Below are positions 22,265 through 31,524 of a stretch of DNA of 64,000 nt, piece after piece. The stretch is from NCBI GenBank assembly GCA_949281375.1, contig CASDLT010000010.1:1-64000 (forward strand), given 5' to 3'. The first letter of the stretch is position 1. Each line of letters starts with the position of its first letter. The notes under the pieces are model-generated. The model did not search any database and was not told the origin of the DNA. It saw only the letters and a program-made list of their open reading frames with translations. The translations under genes and the position numbers were made by a program. The stretch comes from an uncultured Nitrosomonas sp. Lineage in GTDB: Bacteria > Pseudomonadota > Gammaproteobacteria > Burkholderiales > Nitrosomonadaceae.

Positions 22265-23842
22265 TCAAGTATTTTCGCCAATTTGTATAATCTTTGCCTC
22301 TGATGGAAATCCCCAGGGATTCCAGGCAAATAGCATATAAAAACCAGGCGGAATTATTGAAGCTGATGCCGGAGATTTCACGGTCACAATCCTGCCTGCC
22401 TGGGAAACTGGCAGATCAAGAAAACGTGATTCGTTGTCAAAGCTGTGAGTGACTGTGCCCAAGCGGGTAAGCGTGATTCGTGCAATGGTATGAGTCGCTT
22501 CTACTGAAAAGCTCTGATTCCAGCCGATCATATGGGAAGGCGCATCAGTGATTTTCGGCCTAGCTGCAAACTGCCCACTTCCATCTTTTTTAAATAAATA
22601 CGGTGGAAAGTAAACTTCGCCATTAAGTTGGTTCACGGGGCCTGGCGCACCACCTCCGGCAGTAATTACGGTACCATCCGGAAGTAACATAGAAGCAGAG
22701 TGATATAAGCGCGATCTTGTCGCACTTGCAGCCGCTGACCAGGTACCCGTAGTAGGATTCCACAGCTCGGAATCGAGCGCTACCCCTGTGAGAGTATTTC
22801 CCGTAGAGGAACCTCCATTCATCCAGACATGACCATTAGCAAGCACCGTCGCATTACCATATTGCCGGTCTCTTATTGGTTGTCCAACTGGAGTGATAAC
22901 AGGCGCCCGGGCGTCATTGATATCGACCACAACAGCAACGCGATCTTTTCTGATCGAAAGAATGCGTCCTGGAGCAAACATAATGCTGGGCAAGCTTGGG
23001 CTGCTAGCTGCAGTTCTTTCTTTATATTTAGTAAGCGAACCGCTGCCATACTGATTAAGGTTGTACATGGCACCTGCATGGTTAATTATGAATATATTAC
23101 CCTGAGGATTTAACCAAGCCCGAGGATAATTCCACGACCCGCCTCCCAATTCACCATAAGCTTCCTCACTGGAGGCTGAGTATAAAGTACGCCAACTACC
23201 ATTTAAGGCACGAATTTCGGGGGTAGGAGAATAAGTCGCTTCTGTGCTTGGTTTAGTCGAAGTTCCTGCGAATGGTTTATTATTTCGACCTCCTAAAACA
23301 ATATGATTGCCGTTGGATAACGTAACTGCCGTTGCATACCAACGCTTATAAGTCATATTTTTGGTTTGCCGGATCAATGAATCCGTTGCAAAATCAAAAA
23401 TATTAACGTTGTTATTGGCATAATTTCTAATACCGTTCACTAGTGAATCACCTCCAAGGACCAGCGCATGACCCGTGGTTGGTATTATCGCTTGTGCGGC
23501 ACAGAAAATATCCGTTTCAGTGCTATTGCTTAAAACCTGAAAGGCTGCGGCACTTGTTCCTTTGGAAGGATCCCATATCACATAATTCAAATTAGCACTT
23601 TGTTTGCCATCGGTAGTTGTACCATACGCAAAAACTCGTCCATCAGGCATCAACATCATTGCCAGAGGTATGATGGGCCAGTTATGAACAGAGCCAAATC
23701 TGCCTTTTATATGTGCTTGTGATCCGGCTGCTGAAACCTCAGCACTAATCCCAATCGAGCAAAGGACTAAACAAGAAGATGATAGAAAAAAAGCGACATT
23801 CCGAATGTTATTAAAAATTAAGTAAAATATACTTAAAGTCAT
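22265..23842 (-). CDS. Galactose-oxidase-like copper radical oxidase (kelch + DUF1929)
   Basis: Kelch repeats; ETDIFCAAQAI (Cys), YKRWYATAV (Tyr), SRLYHSASMLLPDG (Tyr-His), TVTHSFDNESRFLDL (His) match the galactose oxidase active-site blocks. Confidence 0.85.
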   Translation of the reverse strand: MTLSIFYLIFNNIRNVAFFLSSSCLVLCSIGISAEVSAAGSQAHIKGRFGSVHNWPIIPLAMMLMPDGRVFAYGTTTDGKQSANLNYVIWDPSKGTSAAAFQVLSNSTETDIFCAAQAIIPTTGHALVLGGDSLVNGIRNYANNNVNIFDFATDSLIRQTKNMTYKRWYATAVTLSNGNHIVLGGRNNKPFAGTSTKPSTEATYSPTPEIRALNGSWRTLYSASSEEAYGELGGGSWNYPRAWLNPQGNIFIINHAGAMYNLNQYGSGSLTKYKERTAASSPSLPSIMFAPGRILSIRKDRVAVVVDINDARAPVITPVGQPIRDRQYGNATVLANGHVWMNGGSSTGNTLTGVALDSELWNPTTGTWSAAASATRSRLYHSASMLLPDGTVITAGGGAPGPVNQLNGEVYFPPYLFKKDGSGQFAARPKITDAPSHMIGWNQSFSVEATHTIARITLTRLGTVTHSFDNESRFLDLPVSQAGRIVTVKSPASASIIPPGFYMLFAWNPWGFPSEAKIIQIGENT

Positions 23843-24376
23843 AAATTACCTCGTATTAATTAACTCTAACCTAGAGTCCAGATCCTTTAAGTTATTTTTT
23901 ACAGCTTAAATCTTCAGAAATGACTGATCCATTCAGACGGATCTTGGATTATTCAAGCTTTTATTAAGAAACTGGCACTCTGATGCACAGGAGAGTTGAG
24001 AAAGAAAAAGCGATAGAAATAACTGCCATATCTAAACTGAACTAAAATCGGCCATTTAGGATATATTCCTCCATAATTATTTTTCTGTGCGGTTACGCAC
24101 ATTACAACAGGGTATATAGGCAAATCTTCCTAGATGACGAAGATGAATCTTGGGTATAAAGACACTGGGATTTACGGAACGCAAGATCATGCAGATATTG
24201 GAGCAAGCTGGGAGGAGCGTTTGTAGTTGACTTTTGATGAAAGCATGGAATGGGTGATCGACTTTGTGCTTGGTGTTTCATCCTAATGTTTCGCTTGATT
24301 TCCAGGTTCCAGTGAATACTCATCCTAATCTTGCTGCCACCAATGTAGCAGTGAAATCCAATCTGGCGTATTTAAC

Positions 24377-24523
24377 TTAGGGAAGCGCTGATTAACTCAA
24401 CGTACGTGATGAAGGGCGAGGCGCACCGAAGGCAACAACCGAGACATGTCAATCTGATAGGCGAAGAAATAAGTGCCGCGCAACGAAGCAATTCGCTCGC
24501 GCAGTCAACTCAGCGCTTCTTTT
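24377..24523 (+). repeat. Dispersed ~150-bp TIR element, copy 2
   Basis: TTAGGGAAGCGCTGATTAACTCAACG...CTGATAGGCGAAGAAATAAGTGCCGCGCAACGAAGCAATTCGCTCGCGCAG...CAGCGCTTC. Confidence 0.8.
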
Positions 24524-24693
24524 GGAAAACACTGATCAGTTCACTCCGCAGCAGGGACTCAACGAGCGGATTGGAGAGGGTTAAGGTGATTTACCATTCT
24601 GGCTTGAAGTGCGCTGTTTTTTTGCATTATCTTTTTTGTTTACTGAGTTTGTCTTTAAGGCGCAATCTACCTGTCAGAAGTTACATAATTTAT

Positions 24694-24932
24694 TGAGTTT
24701 TTATCATAAATTATTAATCACTGCCACAAGCAGTGCAATAATTCTTTTCATAGTTGGTTGTGTTGCGCAACCCGTTGTTTGAGTTCCTGTTGCAACTGTT
24801 ATACCTGCTGGTGTTACGTATGTTGCACCTGCCTACGTAAATCCAGGTTCAGGCTATTTATGGAATTATTATGTCCAACATGGATGGGGTTGGCACCATC
24901 CGCAACATGAATGGCATCAAGGCTGGAGATAA
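24694..24932 (+). pseudogene. Degraded small lipoprotein gene
   Basis: Frame reads ...SSAIILFIVGCVAQPVV*VPVATVIPAGVTYVAPAYVNPGSGYLWNYYVQHGWGWHHPQHEWHQGWR*: lipobox-like start, internal TGA at 24780-24782, low-complexity GWGWHHP tail; only a TTG start candidate. Confidence 0.5.
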
Positions 24933-25036
24933 TCTATTGAAATTGAAATGTTAACCTTTGATTTTCAAGTCAAGCAAATCAAATACTACGAAAAAGTTCT
25001 TTGCAGAATCGATCCAAATCTAGTTTTACGTTTTAA

Positions 25037-25282
25037 TTACCCTCTGTAGAAATCAGCCTTAACCTCAAGATTACCAATATCTTCATTTCTGTCTTTCCAA
25101 TGAGGTGTGCCGTGCGGCTTGGGTTGTGCATCTTTTCCACTAAACGGACAGTCCGAATGTGCGAGTCCATTCCTCTGCATGCACTTAGGAAAATTAGACC
25201 AACATTTCTTCATTGCCGACCTGGAGCAGATCACTTCAGTTTCCTGTTTGATCCAAGAAAATAGACGGTTTTTTGCCTTCAT
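25037..25282 (-). CDS. Small hypothetical protein, five Cys
   Basis: 81-aa ORF MKAKNRLFSWIKQETEVICSRSAMKKCWSNFPKCMQRNGLAHSDCPFSGKD...; plausible composition only. Confidence 0.35.
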   Translation of the reverse strand: MKAKNRLFSWIKQETEVICSRSAMKKCWSNFPKCMQRNGLAHSDCPFSGKDAQPKPHGTPHWKDRNEDIGNLEVKADFYRG

Positions 25283-25620
25283 ATCGAATCCTGATCAGTT
25301 ACCCTTCAATGATAATGTATGAACAGGTCATTTGATTCGTTTTCTAGGAAATTCTGAGAAATTACTCTGGTGTATTTGGACGGATTGTATTGAAATCAGA
25401 CTCATGCTCACTTGTGTCGTACAAACAGAGCATGGTAGCCAGATTTCACTTCATCGAACAGTCGCCTGTCAGTTTTTCCACAGCTTTCTAAAGCACTTGT
25501 GTACGGCTCTGAACACTGATGCCTTCGACGATGAGTCCTGAATCAAATGATGAAATTTTGCAGTACGAAAACATTAATCCGCAATTTAATCATTTCATTC
25601 ATATCACTGGAGACGCCTGC

Positions 25621-26493
25621 ATGAAACAACGCATGAAATCATTGCTCGTATTGGCTTGTACCTTCATTTTCCTCGGCAAGGTGAACTTCGCCTCGGCTGA
25701 ACTTGCGAGTGATACCGAAAGACTCCTGAACTGGGCGGAAACGACTTTTCCACAATATTTCCCCAGTCATCAAGGTACCCAGAGTATTGAGCCGTGGCTA
25801 TTCCGCTTTTATCCAGAATCTCAAATTTACGCGGGTGTGAATAAATCCGACAGCAACGTCTATGTACTTGGGGGCGCTTTTGGCGACGCCCCGACAAGAA
25901 TCGATTCTCTGGTCAATCTGATGTCGCAGGTAAACAATTCAGGAGGGGGGAACATTGCAGGATGCGATACCTCAACGGTACCTGTCGGTATCACATACAG
26001 TCAGAGTGGCAATGTCGTTTCAGTTTCGACGGGCGGCCAATGCGTGCCAGCGCCTGACCTGAGCAACAGTAATCTCTGTCAACCGCCCAAGCAAACCGCC
26101 GCCAGCGGCATTTCATTATTGGGCACCAATACGGTATCGAGTTCGCAAATAACCGGCATCAGTGTCACTGGATTTCCGATCGATCTCAAACAGATTATCG
26201 ATACAACCGCCAACGTCAAGCATTGCACTAAAAATGCGCCCGTTGATACCGCCAATATCATCGTCAATTCTGACCTGTGTTTTGATGTCACGACCGCCAT
26301 CACCAGCATGATCCCACCCGGTACTCCTGGTATCGAGACCAATCCACCCGTGCTCTATAGCACAAAAGGCACCTTTACTACCCAAACCGTTGCCGATTGC
26401 TTTGCTACCGATGCAACCACGGTAACCGATGCCTTTACAGGAGAAGTCTGGATCAGAAATCAGGCAGGTATTTTTGAAAAAATGAGCAGCTGA
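25621..26493 (+). CDS. Secreted hypothetical protein
   Basis: Signal peptide MKQRMKSLLVLACTFIFLGKVNFASA, LLNWAETTFPQYFPS...PWLFRFYPESQIYAGVNKSDSNVYVLGG domain. Confidence 0.75.
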   Translation: MKQRMKSLLVLACTFIFLGKVNFASAELASDTERLLNWAETTFPQYFPSHQGTQSIEPWLFRFYPESQIYAGVNKSDSNVYVLGGAFGDAPTRIDSLVNLMSQVNNSGGGNIAGCDTSTVPVGITYSQSGNVVSVSTGGQCVPAPDLSNSNLCQPPKQTAASGISLLGTNTVSSSQITGISVTGFPIDLKQIIDTTANVKHCTKNAPVDTANIIVNSDLCFDVTTAITSMIPPGTPGIETNPPVLYSTKGTFTTQTVADCFATDATTVTDAFTGEVWIRNQAGIFEKMSS

Positions 26494-26573
26494 TCCTTTC
26501 TCGAGAAAACTTCCAATCAATGACTCTCCCATTGATTGGAAGAAAAGAATCCAGTGCATGATCTAGTCACGCA

Positions 26574-26909
26574 TCACTCAATCAAATCCGCCAGCTCGCT
26601 TTTCCTCAATTTTATTTGATACAGCAACTTGTCGTAGAAGTGTATGCGCATGATTGCACGAACGATCAGATAGACACTCAACCCAACCAACGCAAGATTC
26701 AGTATTCCGAGCGGGATCAAGAAATGTAGAACGTTGATCACGTCATACAAACGTGACGTCGCCACCAGCACGCTCATGACCGAAAGGGGTAATGCCAGAA
26801 TCGCAATCCCAGTTCGCAATAATGAAAGATATGTGCGTTTCTCAGCCAGTATAAGCTGAATTTCATCCATTACAACAGTGGAATCAGTCTTATCAATGTC
26901 TTCGATCAC
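26574..26909 (-). CDS. DUF202/YidH-like small membrane protein
   Basis: ILAEKRTYLSLLRTGIAILALPLSV plus TM segments. Confidence 0.7.
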   Translation of the reverse strand: MIEDIDKTDSTVVMDEIQLILAEKRTYLSLLRTGIAILALPLSVMSVLVATSRLYDVINVLHFLIPLGILNLALVGLSVYLIVRAIMRIHFYDKLLYQIKLRKSELADLIE

Positions 26910-26968
26910 TTCTCTAAACCTTCTAAAGCTCCGAACTGCCTTACCTGAAATAACGCCCTGCTATGACG

Positions 26969-28558
26969 TCAGCTCACGAAGAAATTACGCATCATTCCCA
27001 TATCCTCGTGTTCCAGGTTATGGCAATGGTAGAGAAACAAACCTGTGTATTCATTGAAAGGTTTAATGATCTCGACCTCCTCTCCAGGCATCACTAGAAC
27101 GGTATCCTTCCAGCCGCTAGTGATGAAGCCCTCTTTAACGCTGTCGTACCCGTCGTCACGATTGGGTTGCCGGCGCGACAGGATTTGAAACTGCTGGCCA
27201 TGCAGATGAATCGGATGCGGCTGTGACATCATCATGCCCATGCCCCCCATTCCACCACCCATTCCTCGACCCATGCCCCGATTCTCATGGAAAATCCTGA
27301 TCCGTTGAATCGTGTTGACCGGAATCTTTTCAGCTGCCTGGTAATTCAGCATATCGAATGTTCTGCCATTCAATTGAAATCCCATATGACGCATGCCGAT
27401 CGCTATGGGAACGACTTTGTCGGAATCGGTGCAATCTTTGAGCGTCAATCGACGCATAGCAACCAGTTCAGCGGGTAGTTTCGGCGACTCTCCGACGTGT
27501 TCGGCAATATGAAAGCGTGCAATAGAAAGCGTTTCATTCTGACCTACTCCAGCCATCATGCCCATTCTGCCCATACCGCCGCCCATGCCTCTGTGCGCAG
27601 ACCCTTGATAAGGCAGACTCTGCAAAATCAGCTCTGAACCAACCTCACGACCACTGAAATCAACCCATAGCTCAACCCGCTCAGCCGGCGCGAGCATGAT
27701 GTATGGAAATGTCTCAGGTCTTTGCAATAATCCGCCATCGGTGGCAATCGCGGTCATCGGCGTACCATCATTCCAGCCCAGCTTATAGATTCTCGCATTG
27801 GAACCATTCAGAACACGAATTCTGTAAGCTCTTGTTTTTACTGGAATAATACCGTTTTCCTGACCATTTATCAAGAGCGTATCGCCCATGAATCCCGTCA
27901 TGCGCTGATGCATGCCCAGCATATAACGGAACTGGTTGCTACTGGTGAAGCTACGATCCTGAATGATCAGTGGAATATCATATTCCCCGCTCGGCAAATC
28001 CAGTTTCTGCTCGTGCTCATCGGAAATGGTAATGAGGCCGGCCAAACCCTGATACACCTGCGTCGCCGTCAATTCGTGCGTATGTGAATGGTACCAGTTG
28101 GTTCCAGCCGGGTTTTTTACCTCGAATTCATAGATATACTGTTCACCCTTCAAGATTGCATACATCGGATGTCCATCCATGATTTGCGGAACGTGCATGC
28201 CGTGCCAGTGCGTTACACAAGGTTCTGGCAGTTCGTTATAGAAGAATATCCGCACTTTCTGTCCATGCTGAAAATTCAGAATGGGTCCCAAATAACCCGG
28301 CAACACCTTAACCGTTTCGGGCGGTCCCTTCAGCAGTTTACCCTGGTATTTGAATACATGGGTTTGCGGCCCAGGCCGTATCGACACATCAGCGGCCTGA
28401 GCAGTCAACGCAATTTCAACATCTGCATTGAACGCCGGGTTGGGAGTCTGCCGCATCTCCCGGTCTTCCGCCCAGCTAAAACCAGGCAATGAGGCAGCGA
28501 GGGCGCTAGCCGCTGCGTAGTGTAAAAATTGCCGCCTTGAATTATCGATGTGAGTCAT
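26969..28558 (-). CDS. Tat-exported multicopper oxidase with Met/Gly-rich loops
   Basis: SRRQFLHYAAASALAASLPGFSWA Tat-like signal; HWHGMHV, NWYHSHTHE, HPIHLHGQQF, LYHCHNLEHEDMGMM copper motifs. Confidence 0.93.
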   Translation of the reverse strand: MTHIDNSRRQFLHYAAASALAASLPGFSWAEDREMRQTPNPAFNADVEIALTAQAADVSIRPGPQTHVFKYQGKLLKGPPETVKVLPGYLGPILNFQHGQKVRIFFYNELPEPCVTHWHGMHVPQIMDGHPMYAILKGEQYIYEFEVKNPAGTNWYHSHTHELTATQVYQGLAGLITISDEHEQKLDLPSGEYDIPLIIQDRSFTSSNQFRYMLGMHQRMTGFMGDTLLINGQENGIIPVKTRAYRIRVLNGSNARIYKLGWNDGTPMTAIATDGGLLQRPETFPYIMLAPAERVELWVDFSGREVGSELILQSLPYQGSAHRGMGGGMGRMGMMAGVGQNETLSIARFHIAEHVGESPKLPAELVAMRRLTLKDCTDSDKVVPIAIGMRHMGFQLNGRTFDMLNYQAAEKIPVNTIQRIRIFHENRGMGRGMGGGMGGMGMMMSQPHPIHLHGQQFQILSRRQPNRDDGYDSVKEGFITSGWKDTVLVMPGEEVEIIKPFNEYTGLFLYHCHNLEHEDMGMMRNFFVS

Positions 28559-28811
28559 GATGGCCTCTGAGCTATAACAAATTTTTTGAAAAACCGAGAT
28601 GAAAGGGTCACTAACATTGTTACTGCGCCGGAGCATGCAGCCGACAGTGTAATCACTTATGATTTAGTGTATCAGTTCAAACTGAATAAGCAATGGGAGG
28701 AGGATGATCGACTTCAAAATTCTGCGCAGGCTTGCGCACATCAAAACCTACAGGCATATATTCGACCGTCGGTGATCCTGAGGAAATCGCAAGGAGGTTT
28801 TCAGAGTGTCC

Positions 28812-30080
28812 CTAATCATCCGGAGAGGCTACGTCGATCAACGGCAATTCCAATCCTTCAATTTCCGGCAACGCGCGGCCCGCTATTCCCTGCAGATCAC
28901 CATACATGCCCACGGTAGACTCAATGACGCCTTGTATCTGCATTTCCCGCTTGGCCCAGAGCCTCGTCATGGCCTTGCGTTCCTTGTCAAGATCGGCCTG
29001 CATGTCGGAAAATTTCTCAACGATCGCCTCAATGCGGTGCTTGAACTTTGGTCCAGTCAAATACTGATAAATCAATTCCATTTTGGTTTCCTGACCTTCC
29101 TTAACCAAGCGCGTACTGGCGATATCTATCAGGGATTGCCGCAACGCAATGGCCAGCGGCAATGCCAAGCGTGATTCCGTGACCCAAACGCCATCCAGAT
29201 GACCGAATGTTTCGATGGTTTTAGGCAAGGCATTCGATACCAGAATGGCGATATCCGCTTTGGCAGCACGCTGATCGCCCCGCAGTTTCGTCAGCCAACC
29301 ATCGCTCCAGTGCTTGGTTCGTTTCGATTCCCATAAAATTGCACCACACTGCCCCATCGATCCCATGACCCGATGCAACACGTCGCCCCCGAGTTCACCC
29401 TTCGCGACAGGCTCGATGCCGTCCAATGGAAACTTGCTGCGCAACATGATTTCCAATTCCAGCTCAAGAACTTCACCTTGAAGCTGTTGCGAACCTTGCT
29501 CGGCTTTGCGCCGCAACTCTTCGATTTGGCGCTGCATTGAAGCGATCTGCTCTTCCTTTTCACTCACTTTGAGCCGCAAGCCATCTTCAGCCTCTTGCTT
29601 GGCTTTTTGCCGCACTATCGCGATGGATTCCTGCACTCGCTTTTCAATGGTCAGATCCAGTTCGCGTCTGGCATCGTCCAGTTCCCGCTGTTTACGCAAT
29701 AATTCCGCTTGAGTTTTTTGCGCCGCTTCAAGTTTTTCGGTGCGCTGCTGCAATACAACATGCAGTTCAGCCAATTCCTTTGATTTTTGTTCCAGATCAG
29801 AGGCTGCAGCCTGTCGCGCTTTTTTTGCTTCATCGGCGCTGATCGCGACGCGCTCGACTTTCAATCGCTCTGCAACTTGTTCTTCGAGCATTCTTTGCGC
29901 GTCTTCCAGAGCTTTTTGCCGTGACATGAGCGCCGCTTCGCGTTGAGAAACATCCTGATCCTTTTGCGCCAAGCGAGCTTCATATTCCTGACGCGTTGCT
30001 TTGATCAGAGGCGCAGCCAGCGATTCTGTCAATTTGATTTCTGTCGCGCAGTTCGGGCAGGTAATGGTTGGTTCGATCAT
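28812..30080 (-). CDS. DUF2130 family protein
   Basis: N-terminal CPNCATEIKL zinc-ribbon-like motif, coiled coil, SKFPLDGIEPVAKGELGGDVLHRV...CGAILWESKRTKHWSDGWLTKLR. Confidence 0.85.
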   Translation of the reverse strand: MIEPTITCPNCATEIKLTESLAAPLIKATRQEYEARLAQKDQDVSQREAALMSRQKALEDAQRMLEEQVAERLKVERVAISADEAKKARQAAASDLEQKSKELAELHVVLQQRTEKLEAAQKTQAELLRKQRELDDARRELDLTIEKRVQESIAIVRQKAKQEAEDGLRLKVSEKEEQIASMQRQIEELRRKAEQGSQQLQGEVLELELEIMLRSKFPLDGIEPVAKGELGGDVLHRVMGSMGQCGAILWESKRTKHWSDGWLTKLRGDQRAAKADIAILVSNALPKTIETFGHLDGVWVTESRLALPLAIALRQSLIDIASTRLVKEGQETKMELIYQYLTGPKFKHRIEAIVEKFSDMQADLDKERKAMTRLWAKREMQIQGVIESTVGMYGDLQGIAGRALPEIEGLELPLIDVASPDD

Positions 30081-30111
30081 GACAGGTTCTTGATAGACAG
30101 TGACATAGAAA

Positions 30112-31470
30112 TTAATAACCCATAAGCAATGAATGCGCCAAGCCGATCATCGCACAGGCGCTCATTACCGTGACGATGCCCACACGATAACGAAATAATG
30201 CGATAAACGCTGCGATGCCGATCAGGGCAGAGAGCCAATCAAACGAACCATCGATGCCATCCGGCCACAGCACATGATAAGCAAAGAATACCGCCAGATT
30301 AACAATAACCCCCACTACTGCGGCAGTGATGCCTGTCAACGGCGCCGTATATTTGATGTCATGCCGGGTTGCCTCAACCGCTGGCGCACCCAGCAGAATA
30401 AAAAGAAAGGAAGGCAGAAAAGTAAACCAGGTAGCAACCAGCGCACCCGCCATTCCTGCCAACACAAGCAATTCCGTACCAAACACCGCCTTAGTCCATC
30501 CGCCCACAAATCCGACAAAAGCAACGATCATGATCAGCGGCCCTGGCGTGGTTTCTCCCAACGCCAGCCCGTCGATCATCTGCACCGCATCCAACCATGC
30601 ATAATCCTCGACGCCGCCTTGATATACATACGGCAACACCGCGTAAGCACCACCAAACGTCATCATGGCGGCTTTAGTAAAAAACCAGCCCATTTGAGTC
30701 AACGTACCATCCCAACCGTATTGCAGCGCAAGCAATGACATCGCGCCTCCCCACATCAACAACCCGAACACTGCAAATACGATGCATCGGCTCCACAGAA
30801 AACGGGCATGTTCGGGAACTGGCGTGTCATCATCGATCAGTGCTGGGCCATAGCTGCTAATGCCGTGTGTTGAATGTCCGCCAGCTCTGAATTTCTCAGG
30901 CCAATACCGAGACCCCACATAACCCAGCAGGCCTGCAATTAAAACGATGTAGGGGAAAGGGATATCAAACACAAACATTGCGGTAAATGCCGCAACCGAG
31001 ACAGCCCGCAACAAGTTATTCTTCAAAGCTCTTGAGCCAATGCGGTAGGCTGCAAATGCGACAATGGCCGTCACTGCCGGCTTGATGCCATATAAAATCC
31101 CTGCAACTGCTGGAACTTCGCTATACACCAGGTAAATCCAGGTCAGGGCGATCAAAATAAAAAAAGAAGGCAAGACAAACAGTGCACCCGCCATAATGCC
31201 GCCCCAGGTACCATGCATCAGCCAACCGATGTACGTCGCCAATTGCTGCGCCTCCGGGCCCGGTAGCACCATGGTATAGTTCAGCGCATGCAAAAACCGA
31301 TACTCGGAAATCCAGCGCCGTTTTTCCACCAATTCCTGATGCATCAGGCTGATCTGGCCAGCCGGTCCGCCAAAACTGATAAAACCGAGCTTGAGCCAGT
31401 ACAAGAAGGCTTCGAAAAACGATACAGGTTCAGGCCGCTCCAAGTCCTGAGTGCTGGTTTGCATCTCCAT
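30112..31470 (-). CDS. chrA: Chromate transporter, two-domain ChrA
   Basis: SFFEAFLYWLKLGFISFGGPAGQISLMHQELVEKRRWISEYRFLHALNYTMVLPGPEAQQLATYIGW and second half GGAYAVLPYV...MIDGLALGETTPGPLIMIVAFVGF. Confidence 0.93.
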   Translation of the reverse strand: MEMQTSTQDLERPEPVSFFEAFLYWLKLGFISFGGPAGQISLMHQELVEKRRWISEYRFLHALNYTMVLPGPEAQQLATYIGWLMHGTWGGIMAGALFVLPSFFILIALTWIYLVYSEVPAVAGILYGIKPAVTAIVAFAAYRIGSRALKNNLLRAVSVAAFTAMFVFDIPFPYIVLIAGLLGYVGSRYWPEKFRAGGHSTHGISSYGPALIDDDTPVPEHARFLWSRCIVFAVFGLLMWGGAMSLLALQYGWDGTLTQMGWFFTKAAMMTFGGAYAVLPYVYQGGVEDYAWLDAVQMIDGLALGETTPGPLIMIVAFVGFVGGWTKAVFGTELLVLAGMAGALVATWFTFLPSFLFILLGAPAVEATRHDIKYTAPLTGITAAVVGVIVNLAVFFAYHVLWPDGIDGSFDWLSALIGIAAFIALFRYRVGIVTVMSACAMIGLAHSLLMGY

Positions 31471-31524
31471 GCTATGGTAATTCCCTCACGTTACAATAAC
31501 CTAATCTTACCACTGCAAGAATCA

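Noticed and set aside
24780-24782. TGA in the small lipoprotein frame as selenocysteine or recoded stop
   Set aside because: No SECIS-like context or Sec-family homology visible; pseudogene or sequencing error is simpler.
30274-30738. 154-aa + strand ORF
   Set aside because: Antisense to chrA, low plausibility composition.
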